Shown: positions 8,196-17,482, counted from the first letter of the stretch. The stretch: DNA of 64,000 bases from an uncultured Hungatella sp. (GCA_947089145.1 CAMUJH010000012.1:1-64000), one strand, 5' to 3'. Program-made: numbers and translations. The notes: generated by a model from the letters alone, not told the origin.

Positions 8196-8690
8196 ATGTC
8201 AGTTTCATTTGTTCGCGTAGATGACCGTATGATTCATGGGCAGACTTGTACCAGGTGGGCTTTAGAGTATCCCTGTGACGGGTTAGTGGCAGTCAACGAT
8301 TTGGCCGCAAAAAATCCGGTGCTGAAGGCGGCTTACAAAAGTGCGTCAGGAAAGAAAACCTTTGTGTGGACTATGGAAGAGTGGAAGACAAAATGCCAGA
8401 AGGTTCTGGACAGCAAAGACAGGTATTTTCTGATTACTAAAAATCCTGTTGACATGAAAAAGATTCTGGTGGATCAGGGATTTAACCCAGGCATCAGGAC
8501 AATTATTATTGGCCCCTGCAATGACAGGCCGGGAGCAGTTAAATTAGGCAATAATCAATCCATTACCCAGGAGGAAGCCCAGGCTTTGGAGGACATTATG
8601 AAAAAGGGCTACAGCGTAGAGTTTGCTCTGTTAAAAGACGAGGCAATCGGTAACTGGACAAAATTCAGAGGGCAATTCGGTTTTAACTAA
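8196..8690 (+). CDS. Mannose-family PTS enzyme IIB
   Basis: The 164-residue cytoplasmic phosphotransfer protein begins FVRVDDRMIHGQ, where His14 is the phosphorylated residue of the IIB-Man/Sor family. The ending EAQALEDIMKKGYSVEFALL is also typical. It follows IIA by 12 bases with its own AGGAGG and precedes IIC by 24 bases. It phosphorylates the sugar bound to the IIC/IID membrane complex. Confidence 0.93.
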   Translation: MSVSFVRVDDRMIHGQTCTRWALEYPCDGLVAVNDLAAKNPVLKAAYKSASGKKTFVWTMEEWKTKCQKVLDSKDRYFLITKNPVDMKKILVDQGFNPGIRTIIIGPCNDRPGAVKLGNNQSITQEEAQALEDIMKKGYSVEFALLKDEAIGNWTKFRGQFGFN

Positions 8691-8714
8691 TTTAGGAAAG
8701 GACGGCAGGTTTTT

Positions 8715-9557
8715 ATGCAGATTAATATTATACAGGCGGCTCTTCTGGGACTGTGCGCATGCTTATCCAGTATGCCGGGACTGGGCGGAACCACATTCGG
8801 AAACTATACATTGGGGCGTCCCCTGGTGGCAGGACTGGTAGTAGGCCTGATTTTGGGGGATATGAAGACAGGTATTATCGTAGGCGCAGCGATTCAGGTT
8901 ATTTACATAGCATTGGTTACTCCAGGAGGAACCGTTTCAGCGGACGTAAGGGCCATCAGCTATATAGGCATCCCGCTTGCCATCTGCGCCATAAAGGGTA
9001 TGGGATTGGACCCGGCCTCAGATGCAGCCAGAGATATGGCTGCAGCCTTGGGTGCAGCTGTTGGAACTCTTGGAACCGTACTGTTTTACGGGACAGCAAC
9101 TGTTAACCTGGTTTGGCAGCACATGGGCTGGAAGGCAGTGGAAAAAGGAGATTTTAAAAAATTGTACCTGGTGGATATGGGGCTTCCATGGATTTCACAT
9201 CTGCTGTGCTCTTTCATTCCCACGGTGATCATAACCATGGCTGGTTCCAGCATGGTGGATTTGATGAAGACATATCTGCCTATGGACGGCATTGCTATGA
9301 AGACATTGTTTACAGTGGGAAGCCTGCTTCCGGCAGTAGGCGTGGCTATACTTTTAAAGCAGGTAGTGAACAAAGCTGCGGATTTTCTTACCTTTTTCTT
9401 TGGATTTACTCTGGCTGCATGTATGGGGGTAAACCTGATTGGGGCAGCGGTCATCGGAGGGTTCTTTGCAGTGATTAATTATAAGATTCAGATGCTGAAA
9501 GTACGCCCGGCATTAGCAGGCACGGCGGCGTATGATGATGACGAGGAGGATATTTAA
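8715..9557 (+). CDS. Mannose-family PTS enzyme IIC
   Basis: A 280-residue polytopic membrane protein that with IID forms the sugar channel. It carries the family features LGRPLVAGLVVGLILGD and AIQVIYIALVTPGGTVSADV near residues 33-80 and several further hydrophobic stretches. Its stop is one base before the IID ATG, so translation of the two is coupled. Confidence 0.92.
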   Translation: MQINIIQAALLGLCACLSSMPGLGGTTFGNYTLGRPLVAGLVVGLILGDMKTGIIVGAAIQVIYIALVTPGGTVSADVRAISYIGIPLAICAIKGMGLDPASDAARDMAAALGAAVGTLGTVLFYGTATVNLVWQHMGWKAVEKGDFKKLYLVDMGLPWISHLLCSFIPTVIITMAGSSMVDLMKTYLPMDGIAMKTLFTVGSLLPAVGVAILLKQVVNKAADFLTFFFGFTLAACMGVNLIGAAVIGGFFAVINYKIQMLKVRPALAGTAAYDDDEEDI

Positions 9558-9558
9558 G

Positions 9559-10371
9559 ATGAAAAAATTATCAAAGAAAACACTGAACAAATCTTTCTTA
9601 TCCTGGTTTTACGGCAACCTGACCTGTTTTTCCCAGGAGCATATGCAGACCTTTGGTTACCTTTGCTCCATGCTTCCCATTGTGGAGGAACTGTATGATA
9701 CCCAGGAAGAAAAAAAGGACGCAATACAGACATATACCGCATTTTTTAATACAGAGCCTCAGATTGGAACGATTGTAGTGGGCATGACGGCGGGCCTGGA
9801 AGAAGCTAAGGCAAATGGAGAGCCTATTGACGGTGAGACGATTAATGGTATCCGTGCAGGACTTATGGGGCCTCTGGCTGGTATCGGCGACTCACTCATC
9901 GTAGGAACTTTGATTCCCATTCTTCTTGGAATCGGACTTGGACTTTCGGGAAATGGGTCCCCACTGGGCGCAATTTTTTATATTATAGTCTGGAACGTTT
10001 TGATGTTTTTCGGAATGAAGTTTGCATATTTTAAAGGCTATGAGATGGGCGGCAAAGCCGTGGAAATGCTGGTAGGTGAGCAGGCGCAGGCACTTCGCGA
10101 TTCTATTATCATGATCGGTACTATGGTGATCGGAGCCGTGGCGGCAAGCTGGATCAGCGTTACGACTGCCTTTAATATTCCAGGAGTTATTGACCTGCAG
10201 AGTACCTTTGACTCTGTTTATCCAAAACTGCTTTCGGCAGGCACGGTAATTTTCTGCTGGTGGCTTATGACAAAGAAGAAAATTTCTCCTACCATGGTTA
10301 TGCTGATATTGGTGGTAATCGCATTCGCAGGCGTTCTTCTTGGATTCTTTGATCCGGGACTGTCTTACTAA
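9559..10371 (+). CDS. Mannose-family PTS enzyme IID
   Basis: A 270-residue membrane protein, partner of IIC. It has QTFGYLCSMLPIVEELY, FFNTEPQIGTIVVGMTAGLEEAKANGE and the signature GLMGPLAGIGDSLIVGTLIPILLGIG. The start at 9559 was chosen because GAGGAGG lies 11 bases before it; a longer frame open from 9532 would overlap IIC. The gene is intact. Confidence 0.93.
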   Translation: MKKLSKKTLNKSFLSWFYGNLTCFSQEHMQTFGYLCSMLPIVEELYDTQEEKKDAIQTYTAFFNTEPQIGTIVVGMTAGLEEAKANGEPIDGETINGIRAGLMGPLAGIGDSLIVGTLIPILLGIGLGLSGNGSPLGAIFYIIVWNVLMFFGMKFAYFKGYEMGGKAVEMLVGEQAQALRDSIIMIGTMVIGAVAASWISVTTAFNIPGVIDLQSTFDSVYPKLLSAGTVIFCWWLMTKKKISPTMVMLILVVIAFAGVLLGFFDPGLSY

Positions 10372-10392
10372 GGAACAGGAGGTGAGGAAGCG

Positions 10393-10668
10393 ATGTCAGA
10401 GGCTTACAAGCATTATCTGATACAGGAAGCAAAAATGCAGGCAAGAGCTCTGGAGAGGATTGCCGCATGGAGAAGAGAGGCATTGTCTGTGGCAGGTATT
10501 GGGATTCTGCTGGCATATATAGGCTTTGTGACGGAAATAAATATTCTGAGGGGAGTATTTGGCATAGTAACTGCCGTCTTAGGAGGGGGCATTGCTTTAC
10601 TCATCCATATAGGATATAAAAACGGAAAAAAGAATGTGGAGCATATTTTAAAGGCTGTACAAAAATAG
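10393..10668 (+). CDS. Small membrane protein at the end of the PTS operon, unknown
   Basis: A 91-residue protein with a charged amphipathic N-terminus (about 1-28) and two membrane helices (about 31-49 and 55-76), ending in a lysine-rich tail. I do not recognise the family. It has a clear GGAGG ribosome site, lies 21 bases after IID and before the operon terminator, so it is very likely translated with the transporter. A role in assembly or regulation of the PTS complex is possible but unsupported. Confidence 0.75.
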   Translation: MSEAYKHYLIQEAKMQARALERIAAWRREALSVAGIGILLAYIGFVTEINILRGVFGIVTAVLGGGIALLIHIGYKNGKKNVEHILKAVQK

Positions 10669-10671
10669 AGG

Positions 10672-10713
10672 AAACGCAGGGAGGCATGAATAAATGGCTC
10701 CCTGCGGGTTTTT
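10672..10713 (+). terminator. Terminator of the PTS operon
   Basis: Perfect stem CGCAGGGAG (10675-10683) / CTCCCTGCG (10698-10706), then GGTTTTT. It separates the PTS genes from the signalling operon. Confidence 0.88.
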
Positions 10714-10855
10714 CGCCATGGTTAGGAGCCAGACAGCCTGTGTTTTCTGAGAAAGGCTTTCCAAAAGAGAGCCTGGGCGGAAATATATCTTCAAAAAAAT
10801 GTAAGACAGTGATAAAATGATTACAAAACAGACAAAGCCATGGAGGCAGAAGAAA

Positions 10856-11830
10856 ATGGGAAGGGCTCACAGATCAATACCAGGGCTTATGGCTTTTTTG
10901 GCAATTGCATTGGCAGCAGGCCTGGCAGCTTGGGGACTGATGAAACAGGGGATCGGGAATGCCGTGGAAGATAAAAGGGTTCGTAAATTCGGGGCTACTT
11001 ATATGACCATGAATAATCCATTTTACGAGATTATTGATAACGAAATACGAAGCATTGTGGAGGCAAGGGGAGATATGCTGATTACCCGAGATCCGGCTCT
11101 TGACGTTTCAAAGCAGATTGAACAGGTGAAAGAGATGATCGATCGGAAGGTAGACGGGCTTTTTATTAATCCGGTGGACTGGAAGATGATTAGTCCGGCT
11201 TTGAAAGAGGCATATGAAGCAGGGATTCCCATTATTGTCGTGGACAGCGATGTTTTTGATTCAGAATTGGTAAACTGCACAGTGGTTTCAGATAATTATG
11301 AGGCAGGCGTCCAGTGCGCAGAACATCTGCTTAAACATCATGAGAAGGGAAATATCCTTGTGCTTACTCACAGTGCTGCCAAGTCAGGTTTTGACAGAAT
11401 CGAGGGATTTAAGGATACCATAAAAGGTCATGAGGAATTTGTAATATTGGGAGAAGAAGACTGCCTGGGGCAACTGGAGCTGGCTATGCCGGTGACAGAA
11501 CGGCTTTTAAAAGAGTATCCGAAGACGGACGTCATTATGTGTCTCAATGATCTGGCGGCTATGGGAACCATGGCAGCTTTAAAGGATGCAGGCCTGGAAA
11601 GAAGCATTACAGTCTATGGCGTGGACGGCTCACCAGACGGAAAATCTATGGTAGAGGCAGGATTTATGGAGGCTACAGCGGCCCAGTTTCCCAGAAGAAT
11701 CGGCAGAGAGGCAGCGGAAGCGCTGTACCAAATCCTTAACGGGGAACCAGTGGAGGCGACGATCAGAATAAAGACAGAATTGATTGATAAGGAAAATTTG
11801 GGAGTATACGGAAGCGATGGATGGCAGTAG
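10856..11830 (+). CDS. Membrane-anchored sugar-binding protein, type 1 periplasmic-binding fold (probable sensor)
   Basis: The 324-residue protein has an N-terminal membrane helix (about residues 8-28) with no lipobox Cys, then a Peripla_BP_4 ribose/xylose-type binding domain: YMTMNNPFYEIIDNEI, DPALDVSKQIEQVKEMI, VDGLFINPVD, GIPIIVVDSDV and VYGVDGSPDGKSMV. The start was set at 10856 behind GGAGGCAGAAG, because a TAAAAT element overlaps the upstream ATG at 10817. No ABC ATPase or permease follows; a histidine kinase does. This matches the arrangement of XylFII-LytS sugar sensors described in clostridia, so sensing rather than transport is inferred. Confidence 0.85.
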   Translation: MGRAHRSIPGLMAFLAIALAAGLAAWGLMKQGIGNAVEDKRVRKFGATYMTMNNPFYEIIDNEIRSIVEARGDMLITRDPALDVSKQIEQVKEMIDRKVDGLFINPVDWKMISPALKEAYEAGIPIIVVDSDVFDSELVNCTVVSDNYEAGVQCAEHLLKHHEKGNILVLTHSAAKSGFDRIEGFKDTIKGHEEFVILGEEDCLGQLELAMPVTERLLKEYPKTDVIMCLNDLAAMGTMAALKDAGLERSITVYGVDGSPDGKSMVEAGFMEATAAQFPRRIGREAAEALYQILNGEPVEATIRIKTELIDKENLGVYGSDGWQ

Positions 11831-11866
11831 AAAGGGATGTGAACCAAACGGGAGAGGGCAATAAAG

Positions 11867-13171
11867 ATGACCAGGGAGAGAGTGGTTAGCAATCTGCAGC
11901 AGGCAGCCTATATTTTGAACTTTGGGGCAGTGATTCTGGTGGCAGGGAGCATGGCCTACAGTATTTTTGCAATTGTGGAGGCTATGCAGGCGGAGATGTT
12001 TCTAAACCTGATTCAGGTCAGGCCGTGGACGCCAGGCGCCATGGTGATCATATCTGTGTCAGGATATCTCTGTCTGGTATTTTTCAGCTGCCTGGGCCAG
12101 CTATGGGATCATAAGAGAAGAATGGTGAGGCTTCTTATTACTGCCACAGAAATGATTTTCTGCATTGGAACCACGATTGCCATGAATATGAACTATAATG
12201 GCCTTGTTCTTTTGGTGGTGGCTGATATGGTGCGGGGACAGAAAGGAAGCCGGCAGAAAGTCATTTTGGGGCTTGCCGTGGTGTGTCTGTATACCATTGT
12301 CAACTATAATCTGACGGGAAGTTATTTTAATATGATTCCATGGGAGTCATATCTGATATGTTTTCGAGGCAGCACGCAGGCGTTTCTGAAAGGGCTGCTG
12401 AGTGTATTCAGTTCTATGAATCTGGTTCTGTTTATTCTCTATATGACTATGCTGATTCAAGGAGAGTACAGGGAGCGGGAGCGTTTTCAGAACTTGAGTG
12501 AGCAGCTGGAGGAAGCAAATAAAAAGCTGAAAGAATTTGCAGCGGAGGCGGAAAAAAATGCAGAGGTGAGGGAAAGGAACCGGCTGGCCCGGGAGATTCA
12601 TGATACTTTAGGACATTCTCTTACTGGAATTGTAGCGGGAGTGGATGCCTGCCTTACTATGATTGACATATCTCCAGAGGCTACGAAGCAGCAGCTAATC
12701 AAAATCGGCAACGCTGCAAGGCAGGGGATGACAGATGTGCGGCGTTCTGTCAGCAAACTGAGGCCGGATGCTTTGGAAAAACTGGATCTGGAGGATGCTG
12801 TTGTAAAGATGCTTCAGGATACTGAAGCTGCATCAGGCACAGAAATCCAATTTCAAAACCAAGTAAAGCCTTTAAAATTCCATGAGGATGAAGAGGAGGC
12901 GATTTACCGTGTGGTTCAGGAGGCCACAACTAACGCTATACGCCATGGACACGCAAAGAAGATATGGATTCATATTTCCAAGGCGGAACAGTGGCTGACA
13001 ATCATGGTCAGGGATGACGGAGTGGGATGTGATTTTATTCATGAAGGATTTGGGTTAAAGCATATGGAGGAAAGGCTGCATCTTTTAGATGGCACACTGG
13101 AATATGACGGTAAAGAGGGATTTTTGATTACTGCCCGGATACCCATTCGGTGGGGGGAGGAGTATCAATGA
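11867..13171 (+). CDS. Sensor histidine kinase (DesK/NarX-type, HisKA_3)
   Basis: A 434-residue kinase. About five or six hydrophobic segments occupy residues 15-205, followed by a coiled coil (about 205-235), a HisKA_3 dimerisation helix with the phospho-acceptor His245 in REIHDTLGHSL, and a HATPase domain with VVQEATTNAIRHG (N box), RDDGVGCDF and GFGLKHMEERL. There is no sizeable extracellular domain of its own, so the anchored binding proteins encoded on either side are good candidates for its ligand-sensing parts. Its stop overlaps the regulator start (ATGA). Confidence 0.92.
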   Translation: MTRERVVSNLQQAAYILNFGAVILVAGSMAYSIFAIVEAMQAEMFLNLIQVRPWTPGAMVIISVSGYLCLVFFSCLGQLWDHKRRMVRLLITATEMIFCIGTTIAMNMNYNGLVLLVVADMVRGQKGSRQKVILGLAVVCLYTIVNYNLTGSYFNMIPWESYLICFRGSTQAFLKGLLSVFSSMNLVLFILYMTMLIQGEYRERERFQNLSEQLEEANKKLKEFAAEAEKNAEVRERNRLAREIHDTLGHSLTGIVAGVDACLTMIDISPEATKQQLIKIGNAARQGMTDVRRSVSKLRPDALEKLDLEDAVVKMLQDTEAASGTEIQFQNQVKPLKFHEDEEEAIYRVVQEATTNAIRHGHAKKIWIHISKAEQWLTIMVRDDGVGCDFIHEGFGLKHMEERLHLLDGTLEYDGKEGFLITARIPIRWGEEYQ

Positions 13172-13845
13172 AAGAAAAGATTAAGATCGTTATTGCTGAC
13201 GACCAGGAACTGATACGGGACAGCTTAAAGATCGTTTTGTCTGCCAACAAGGATATGGATGTTATTGACACAGTGGCCGACGGGAGAGAGGTAATACGTT
13301 CAGTGCGCAGGGCAAAGCCCGATGTAATTCTGATGGATATACGGATGCCGGGGATGGACGGAGTATCCTGCACTCAGATTATCAAAGAAAATTATCCACA
13401 GATAAAGATCATTATCCTGACAACCTTTGACGATGATGAATACGTATACAATGCGCTGAAATATGGGGCCAGCGGGTATCTGCTAAAAGGGGTTTCCATG
13501 GCAGAGCTGTCATCGGCGATCCGTACTGTCTATGGAGGAAAGGCTATGATCAACCCGGACATTACGGTAAAAGTGGTGCGGCTTTTTTCCCAGATGGCAA
13601 AGGGAAATTATGCTATCAGGGTGGATGACAGGAACATGGATGAGATTAACAGGACCGAATGGAAGGTGATCCAGCAGGTTGGATATGGCCGTTCGAATAA
13701 GGAGATAGCAGCGGCTCTGAACCTTTCGGAGGGAACGGTGAGAAACTGCCTTAGTTCGGTTTTGAGCAAATTGGATCTGAGGGACAGGACCCAGCTTGCT
13801 TTATGGGCAGTACAGACAGGCGTTATCACCCGCAATCTTGAGTAA
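13168..13845 (+). CDS. NarL/FixJ-family response regulator
   Basis: A 225-residue regulator. The receiver has Asp11/Asp12, the phospho-acceptor Asp57 in VILMDIRMPGMDG, and LTTFDDDEYVYNALKYGASGYLLKG. The C-terminal LuxR-type helix-turn-helix (about 168-210) includes GRSNKEIAAALNLSEGTVRN. The start was set at 13168 behind GGGAGGAG, overlapping the kinase stop by 4 bases. Likely target: the adjacent PTS operon, whose leader holds an inverted repeat at 7625. Confidence 0.93.
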   Translation: MKEKIKIVIADDQELIRDSLKIVLSANKDMDVIDTVADGREVIRSVRRAKPDVILMDIRMPGMDGVSCTQIIKENYPQIKIIILTTFDDDEYVYNALKYGASGYLLKGVSMAELSSAIRTVYGGKAMINPDITVKVVRLFSQMAKGNYAIRVDDRNMDEINRTEWKVIQQVGYGRSNKEIAAALNLSEGTVRNCLSSVLSKLDLRDRTQLALWAVQTGVITRNLE

Positions 13846-13889
13846 GGGCCGGCACATTTGTCTGTCAAAGGGGTCAGGAGGAAAGGAAT

Positions 13890-15218
13890 ATGAGACACGG
13901 AGGAAAACGATCGGTTCGGATTTCTATGATAATTGCGGCACTGCTGCTTGCGGCTGTAGCACTGACGGCAGTCAGCTATATAGGCCGCCGGGGACAGGAG
14001 CGGGTGCTGCACTTTGGAATGATGGCCGGAAGTTACTGGGATGTACCCACAGGCAATTGCTACGAGGTGGTAGATGCCGCTATCAGACGGTTTGAGGAAA
14101 AGCATCCGGGAGTGACAGTGGAATATGCCAGCGGGATTCTGAAGGAGGATTATCCGGAATGGCTGGCAGAGCAGGTGCTTTTGGGACAGGAGCCAGATGT
14201 CTTTATGATTCCGGCCGGGGAACTGGATACCTTTGCATCACTGGGGATTCTCAAAAGGCTGGAGCCTCTTATGGAAAGGGATAAAGGATTTGAACGAGAG
14301 GCATATTATGATGCTGCCTATTTTTATGGGAATATTCGGGGCGGCCAATATGCGCTTCCCTATGAAAGCGTACCTACGCTTATGTTTGTCAATAAGACAT
14401 TGCTGGCAAAGGAAGGTATCATGATGCCAGGTGCGGACTGGACCTGGAATGATTTTCTTTCCCTGTGCCGACAGGTCACGAAGGATACAGACGGGGACGG
14501 GGTTATTGATCAGTTTGGATGTTTTGATTATGGATGGAAGGAAGCTGTAGATTCCAATGGTGCGGTTTTATTTGAAAAGGACGGGAAAACATCATATTTT
14601 GCAGATTCCAGGGTGGAAGAGGCTGTACGGTTTGTGAAAGAGCTAAATGCGGCTAATGAAGGGTATGTGGTAACAGCCAGGGAATTTGATAAAGGCCAGG
14701 TGGCATTCCGGCCTTTTGCATTTTCTCAGTATCGGACATATAAACCTTATCCGTGGAGAATTAAAAAATATTCGGATTTTGAGTGGGATTGTGTGAAACT
14801 GCCTTCCGGTCCCGACGGCAGCGGACAAACGAAATTGGATACCCTTTTAATGGGGGTCAGCAGCAGGACGAAACAGGAATATATGGCATGGGAATTTATC
14901 AAGGAATTGTGTTATGAGGAGGAAACCCAGATCCACCTTTTGGAAGCGTCCCAGGGCATGCCGGTTCTTAAAAAGGCAGCACAGTCGCCGTTATTACGGC
15001 AGGTTCTTGGCAGTGATACGCCCGGAAGCGGAGATATGGATGTTAAAGTTATCGGGCAGGTCATGGAGGAAGCCATGGAAACGCCTAATTTCCGGCTGTA
15101 CCTTTCGGCGATGAATCTGGCGGACGGGGAAATTGGGCGGATAATAAATGGGGACGTACCCATGGACAGCGGGCTTTTGAAGCTGCAGCGGGAGGTTAAC
15201 GGAGTGCTGAAACAATGA
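13890..15218 (+). CDS. Anchored extracellular solute-binding protein, family 1
   Basis: The 442-residue protein has one N-terminal helix (about 10-33) without a lipobox, then an ABC-type carbohydrate-binding fold: YEVVDAAIRRFEEKHPGV, LLGQEPDVFMIPAGELDTFA, YALPYESVPTLMFVNK, DTDGDGVIDQFG and WEFIKELCYEEETQ. No transporter genes accompany it. Lying 44 bases after the response regulator with a GGAGG ribosome site, it is probably a second ligand sensor for the kinase, one for a di- or oligosaccharide. That role is inference. Confidence 0.85.
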   Translation: MRHGGKRSVRISMIIAALLLAAVALTAVSYIGRRGQERVLHFGMMAGSYWDVPTGNCYEVVDAAIRRFEEKHPGVTVEYASGILKEDYPEWLAEQVLLGQEPDVFMIPAGELDTFASLGILKRLEPLMERDKGFEREAYYDAAYFYGNIRGGQYALPYESVPTLMFVNKTLLAKEGIMMPGADWTWNDFLSLCRQVTKDTDGDGVIDQFGCFDYGWKEAVDSNGAVLFEKDGKTSYFADSRVEEAVRFVKELNAANEGYVVTAREFDKGQVAFRPFAFSQYRTYKPYPWRIKKYSDFEWDCVKLPSGPDGSGQTKLDTLLMGVSSRTKQEYMAWEFIKELCYEEETQIHLLEASQGMPVLKKAAQSPLLRQVLGSDTPGSGDMDVKVIGQVMEEAMETPNFRLYLSAMNLADGEIGRIINGDVPMDSGLLKLQREVNGVLKQ

Positions 15219-15263
15219 TAGAAAAAACTTTATGCAGTTTGAAAAATACGGAGGACAGGAATT

Positions 15264-16082
15264 ATGAATGAAAGATTGCCGCAGAATTTTCATTGCAGGA
15301 TAATATACAGCGATATAGACGGGACTTTGCTGAACAGCAGCCATCATATAAGCCCGGATACCAGGGAAAAAATTTTGGAACTGGACAGGAAGGGGATTCC
15401 GTTTATTTTGGTTTCCGCCCGGATGCCGGACGCTGTGGAAGTCGTACGGAAGGAGCTGGGAAACCGAAGGCCGATTATTTGCTATGGAGGAGGACTGATT
15501 CTGGACGAGAATGGGCAGACCATATACAGCCGGCGTATGGAACTGGATCTGGCAGTGGAGATTCGGGATATAGTAAAGAAGCAGTACCCAGGAATATGCT
15601 GCAATACTTATGGCGGAAACTTGTGGGTCGTAGACAACGATCAGGAACCCAGAGTAATACAGGAGGAAGAGATTGTATCAGGAAAGTCTTTGGCTGGGAA
15701 TATAGAAGAGATATTTGGAAAAGAAGGGGGAATCCATAAATTCCTGTTTATGGGGGAACCGGAGGATATCAGGAAGGCGGAAAGCTTTCTGCAGAAAAGA
15801 TATGAGCAGTTATCAGTTATTAGTTCTAAAGAAGATTATCTGGAAGTAATGGATAAAGCGGTTAATAAGGCCGAGGGCGTACGGATACTATGCAGCTATT
15901 ATGGAATACCATTGGAGGAGGCGGCAGCATTTGGGGATGGAGAAAATGACATTGGAATGCTTAAGGCCGTAAAATATGGGTTTGCCATGGGAAATGCAGA
16001 GGAATATGTAAAGGGGCAGGCAGCTTTTGTGGCTCCCACTAATGACGAGGAGGGAATTTTAGAGGTAATAAAGGGGCTGTAG
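15264..16082 (+). CDS. Cof-type HAD-superfamily phosphatase
   Basis: A 272-residue cytosolic hydrolase, likely acting on a sugar phosphate or similar small phosphate ester. Motif I is YSDIDGTLLNSS, motif II lies in ILVSARMPD, the C2 cap follows, and motif IV is FGDGENDIGMLKAVKYGFAMGNAEEYVK. It has GGAGG upstream and lies 45 bases after the binding-protein gene, so it may be co-transcribed and could dephosphorylate sugar phosphate made by the PTS. The specific substrate cannot be read. Confidence 0.92.
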   Translation: MNERLPQNFHCRIIYSDIDGTLLNSSHHISPDTREKILELDRKGIPFILVSARMPDAVEVVRKELGNRRPIICYGGGLILDENGQTIYSRRMELDLAVEIRDIVKKQYPGICCNTYGGNLWVVDNDQEPRVIQEEEIVSGKSLAGNIEEIFGKEGGIHKFLFMGEPEDIRKAESFLQKRYEQLSVISSKEDYLEVMDKAVNKAEGVRILCSYYGIPLEEAAAFGDGENDIGMLKAVKYGFAMGNAEEYVKGQAAFVAPTNDEEGILEVIKGL

Positions 16083-16093
16083 AAATAGAATGG

Positions 16094-16498
16094 ATGGACA
16101 CCGGTATAATAGCTTCTGGCTTGACAAAAGCTGTCTTAGAAGACAGTACAGACTCAGAGAAGCTTTGGATGTATATGGGGAATAGGGAAGGAGAACAAAA
16201 GACAGTGGCACAGGCCGGGAAAAAGGAAGCTGCCATAAAGGAAACGGCAAATTGGATTGAGCAGCAGATTGAACATGTGTGGCACGCGCTGGGGAAAGCG
16301 GACAGACAGGCTGAGAGAAGGCTGGCAATACGCAAGTGCAAGGAGATAATAGAGTATGAATTTGTGTATAGAGGAAAGCTGCTGGCAGAGGCCAGGAGCT
16401 ATTTCAGCCGTGCGGAGCAGCGGTGGAAGTTTGAACTGATGCAGGTAGACCAGGAATACTATGCGGCAGTGAAAGAATATTTTACCAGAATCAAATAA
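16094..16498 (+). CDS. Small hypothetical protein
   Basis: A 134-residue open frame, strongly charged and probably all alpha, with WIEQQIEHVWHALGKADRQAERRLAIRKCKEII in the middle. It has no signal peptide or membrane helix and I do not recognise it. The codon pattern looks coding, but the ribosome site before the ATG is weak; Met26 could be an alternative start. It lies 11 bases after the HAD gene on the same strand. Confidence 0.5.
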   Translation: MDTGIIASGLTKAVLEDSTDSEKLWMYMGNREGEQKTVAQAGKKEAAIKETANWIEQQIEHVWHALGKADRQAERRLAIRKCKEIIEYEFVYRGKLLAEARSYFSRAEQRWKFELMQVDQEYYAAVKEYFTRIK

Positions 16499-16556
16499 AA
16501 GGAATTTTTTGCGCAAACATACCAAAAAATAAAGGATAATTTAGCACAAGTGTATA

Positions 16557-16618
16557 TTGCACAAACAGTTGGTACAGGGTATAATTCTTTTATCTTATTT
16601 GTATACAAAGTATACAAA
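16557..16618 (+). promoter_or_regulatory. kduI promoter with GntR-type palindromic operator
   Basis: TTGCAC (16557-16562), 17-base spacer, TATAAT (16580-16585). Just downstream is the perfect 12-base palindrome TTTGTATACAAA (16598-16609) and a second GTATAC core at 16610-16615, so the whole 16598-16618 is an inverted repeat. FadR-subfamily GntR repressors bind TTGTATACAA-like sites, and such a regulator is encoded at 17522. A bound repressor would block the transcription start. Confidence 0.8.
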
Positions 16619-16639
16619 AACAAAACAGGAGGAAATATC

Positions 16640-17482
16640 ATGGATGTTCGTTATTCTGCAAACCAGAAAGATGTAAAGCGCTATACTACTGAGGAGCTAA
16701 GGGATGAGTTTTTGATTCAGGACTTGTATGCCCCCAATGAAGTTCATGCAGTATATTCCCATGTGGATCGTATGGTAACTTTGGGATGTATGCCTACTAC
16801 TGAACAGGTTTCTATTGACAAGGGAATTGACTGTTGGAAAAACTTTGGTACGGATTATTTCCTGGAGCGGAGAGAGATCGGTATCTTTAACATCGGAGGT
16901 CCAGGCAGGATTCAGGCAGATGACGAGACGTTTTCCCTGGGATATAAGGATTGCCTCTATATTACAAAGGGAACCAAGACTGTTTTGTTTTCCAGCGATG
17001 ATGCGGCTAATCCGGCTAAATTTTATATGGTAAGCGCACCGGCTCACACCTCTTATAAGACTACATTTATCTCTATAAAGGATGCGGCTAAGAGAAACCT
17101 GGGCGACCAGAAGACCTGCAATAAGAGAACCATCAATCAGTTTATCCATCCGGATGTGCTTAAAACTTGCCAGCTGTCCATGGGCATGACGGTTCTGGAT
17201 GAGGGAAGCATATGGAATACCATGCCGTGCCACACCCATGAGCGCCGTATGGAGATATACATGTATTTTGAGATTCCGGAGAATCATGTGGTGTTCCATC
17301 TTATGGGGGAACCGACAGAGACAAGGCATATTGTCATGAAAAATGAGGAAGCTGTCATCAGCCCGTCCTGGAGCATCCACTCAGGCGCAGGGACAGCAAA
17401 CTATACTTTTATTTGGGCTATGGGCGGAGAGAATCAGGCCTTTGACGATATGGACAACCTTGAGGCAGGTGACTTGAAGTAA
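16640..17482 (+). CDS. kduI: 5-keto-4-deoxyuronate isomerase
   Basis: Interconverts 5-keto-4-deoxyuronate and 2,5-diketo-3-deoxygluconate in breakdown of unsaturated uronates from pectin or glycosaminoglycans. The 280-residue cupin has the usual KduI length, with MVTLGCMPT, EIGIFNIGGPG and the zinc site PCHTHERRMEIYMYF. Start at 16640 behind AGGAGG; the frame is open further upstream, but that part lies across the promoter. No kduD, kdgK or kdgA lies nearby, so the rest of the pathway must be elsewhere. Confidence 0.95.
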   Translation: MDVRYSANQKDVKRYTTEELRDEFLIQDLYAPNEVHAVYSHVDRMVTLGCMPTTEQVSIDKGIDCWKNFGTDYFLERREIGIFNIGGPGRIQADDETFSLGYKDCLYITKGTKTVLFSSDDAANPAKFYMVSAPAHTSYKTTFISIKDAAKRNLGDQKTCNKRTINQFIHPDVLKTCQLSMGMTVLDEGSIWNTMPCHTHERRMEIYMYFEIPENHVVFHLMGEPTETRHIVMKNEEAVISPSWSIHSGAGTANYTFIWAMGGENQAFDDMDNLEAGDLK

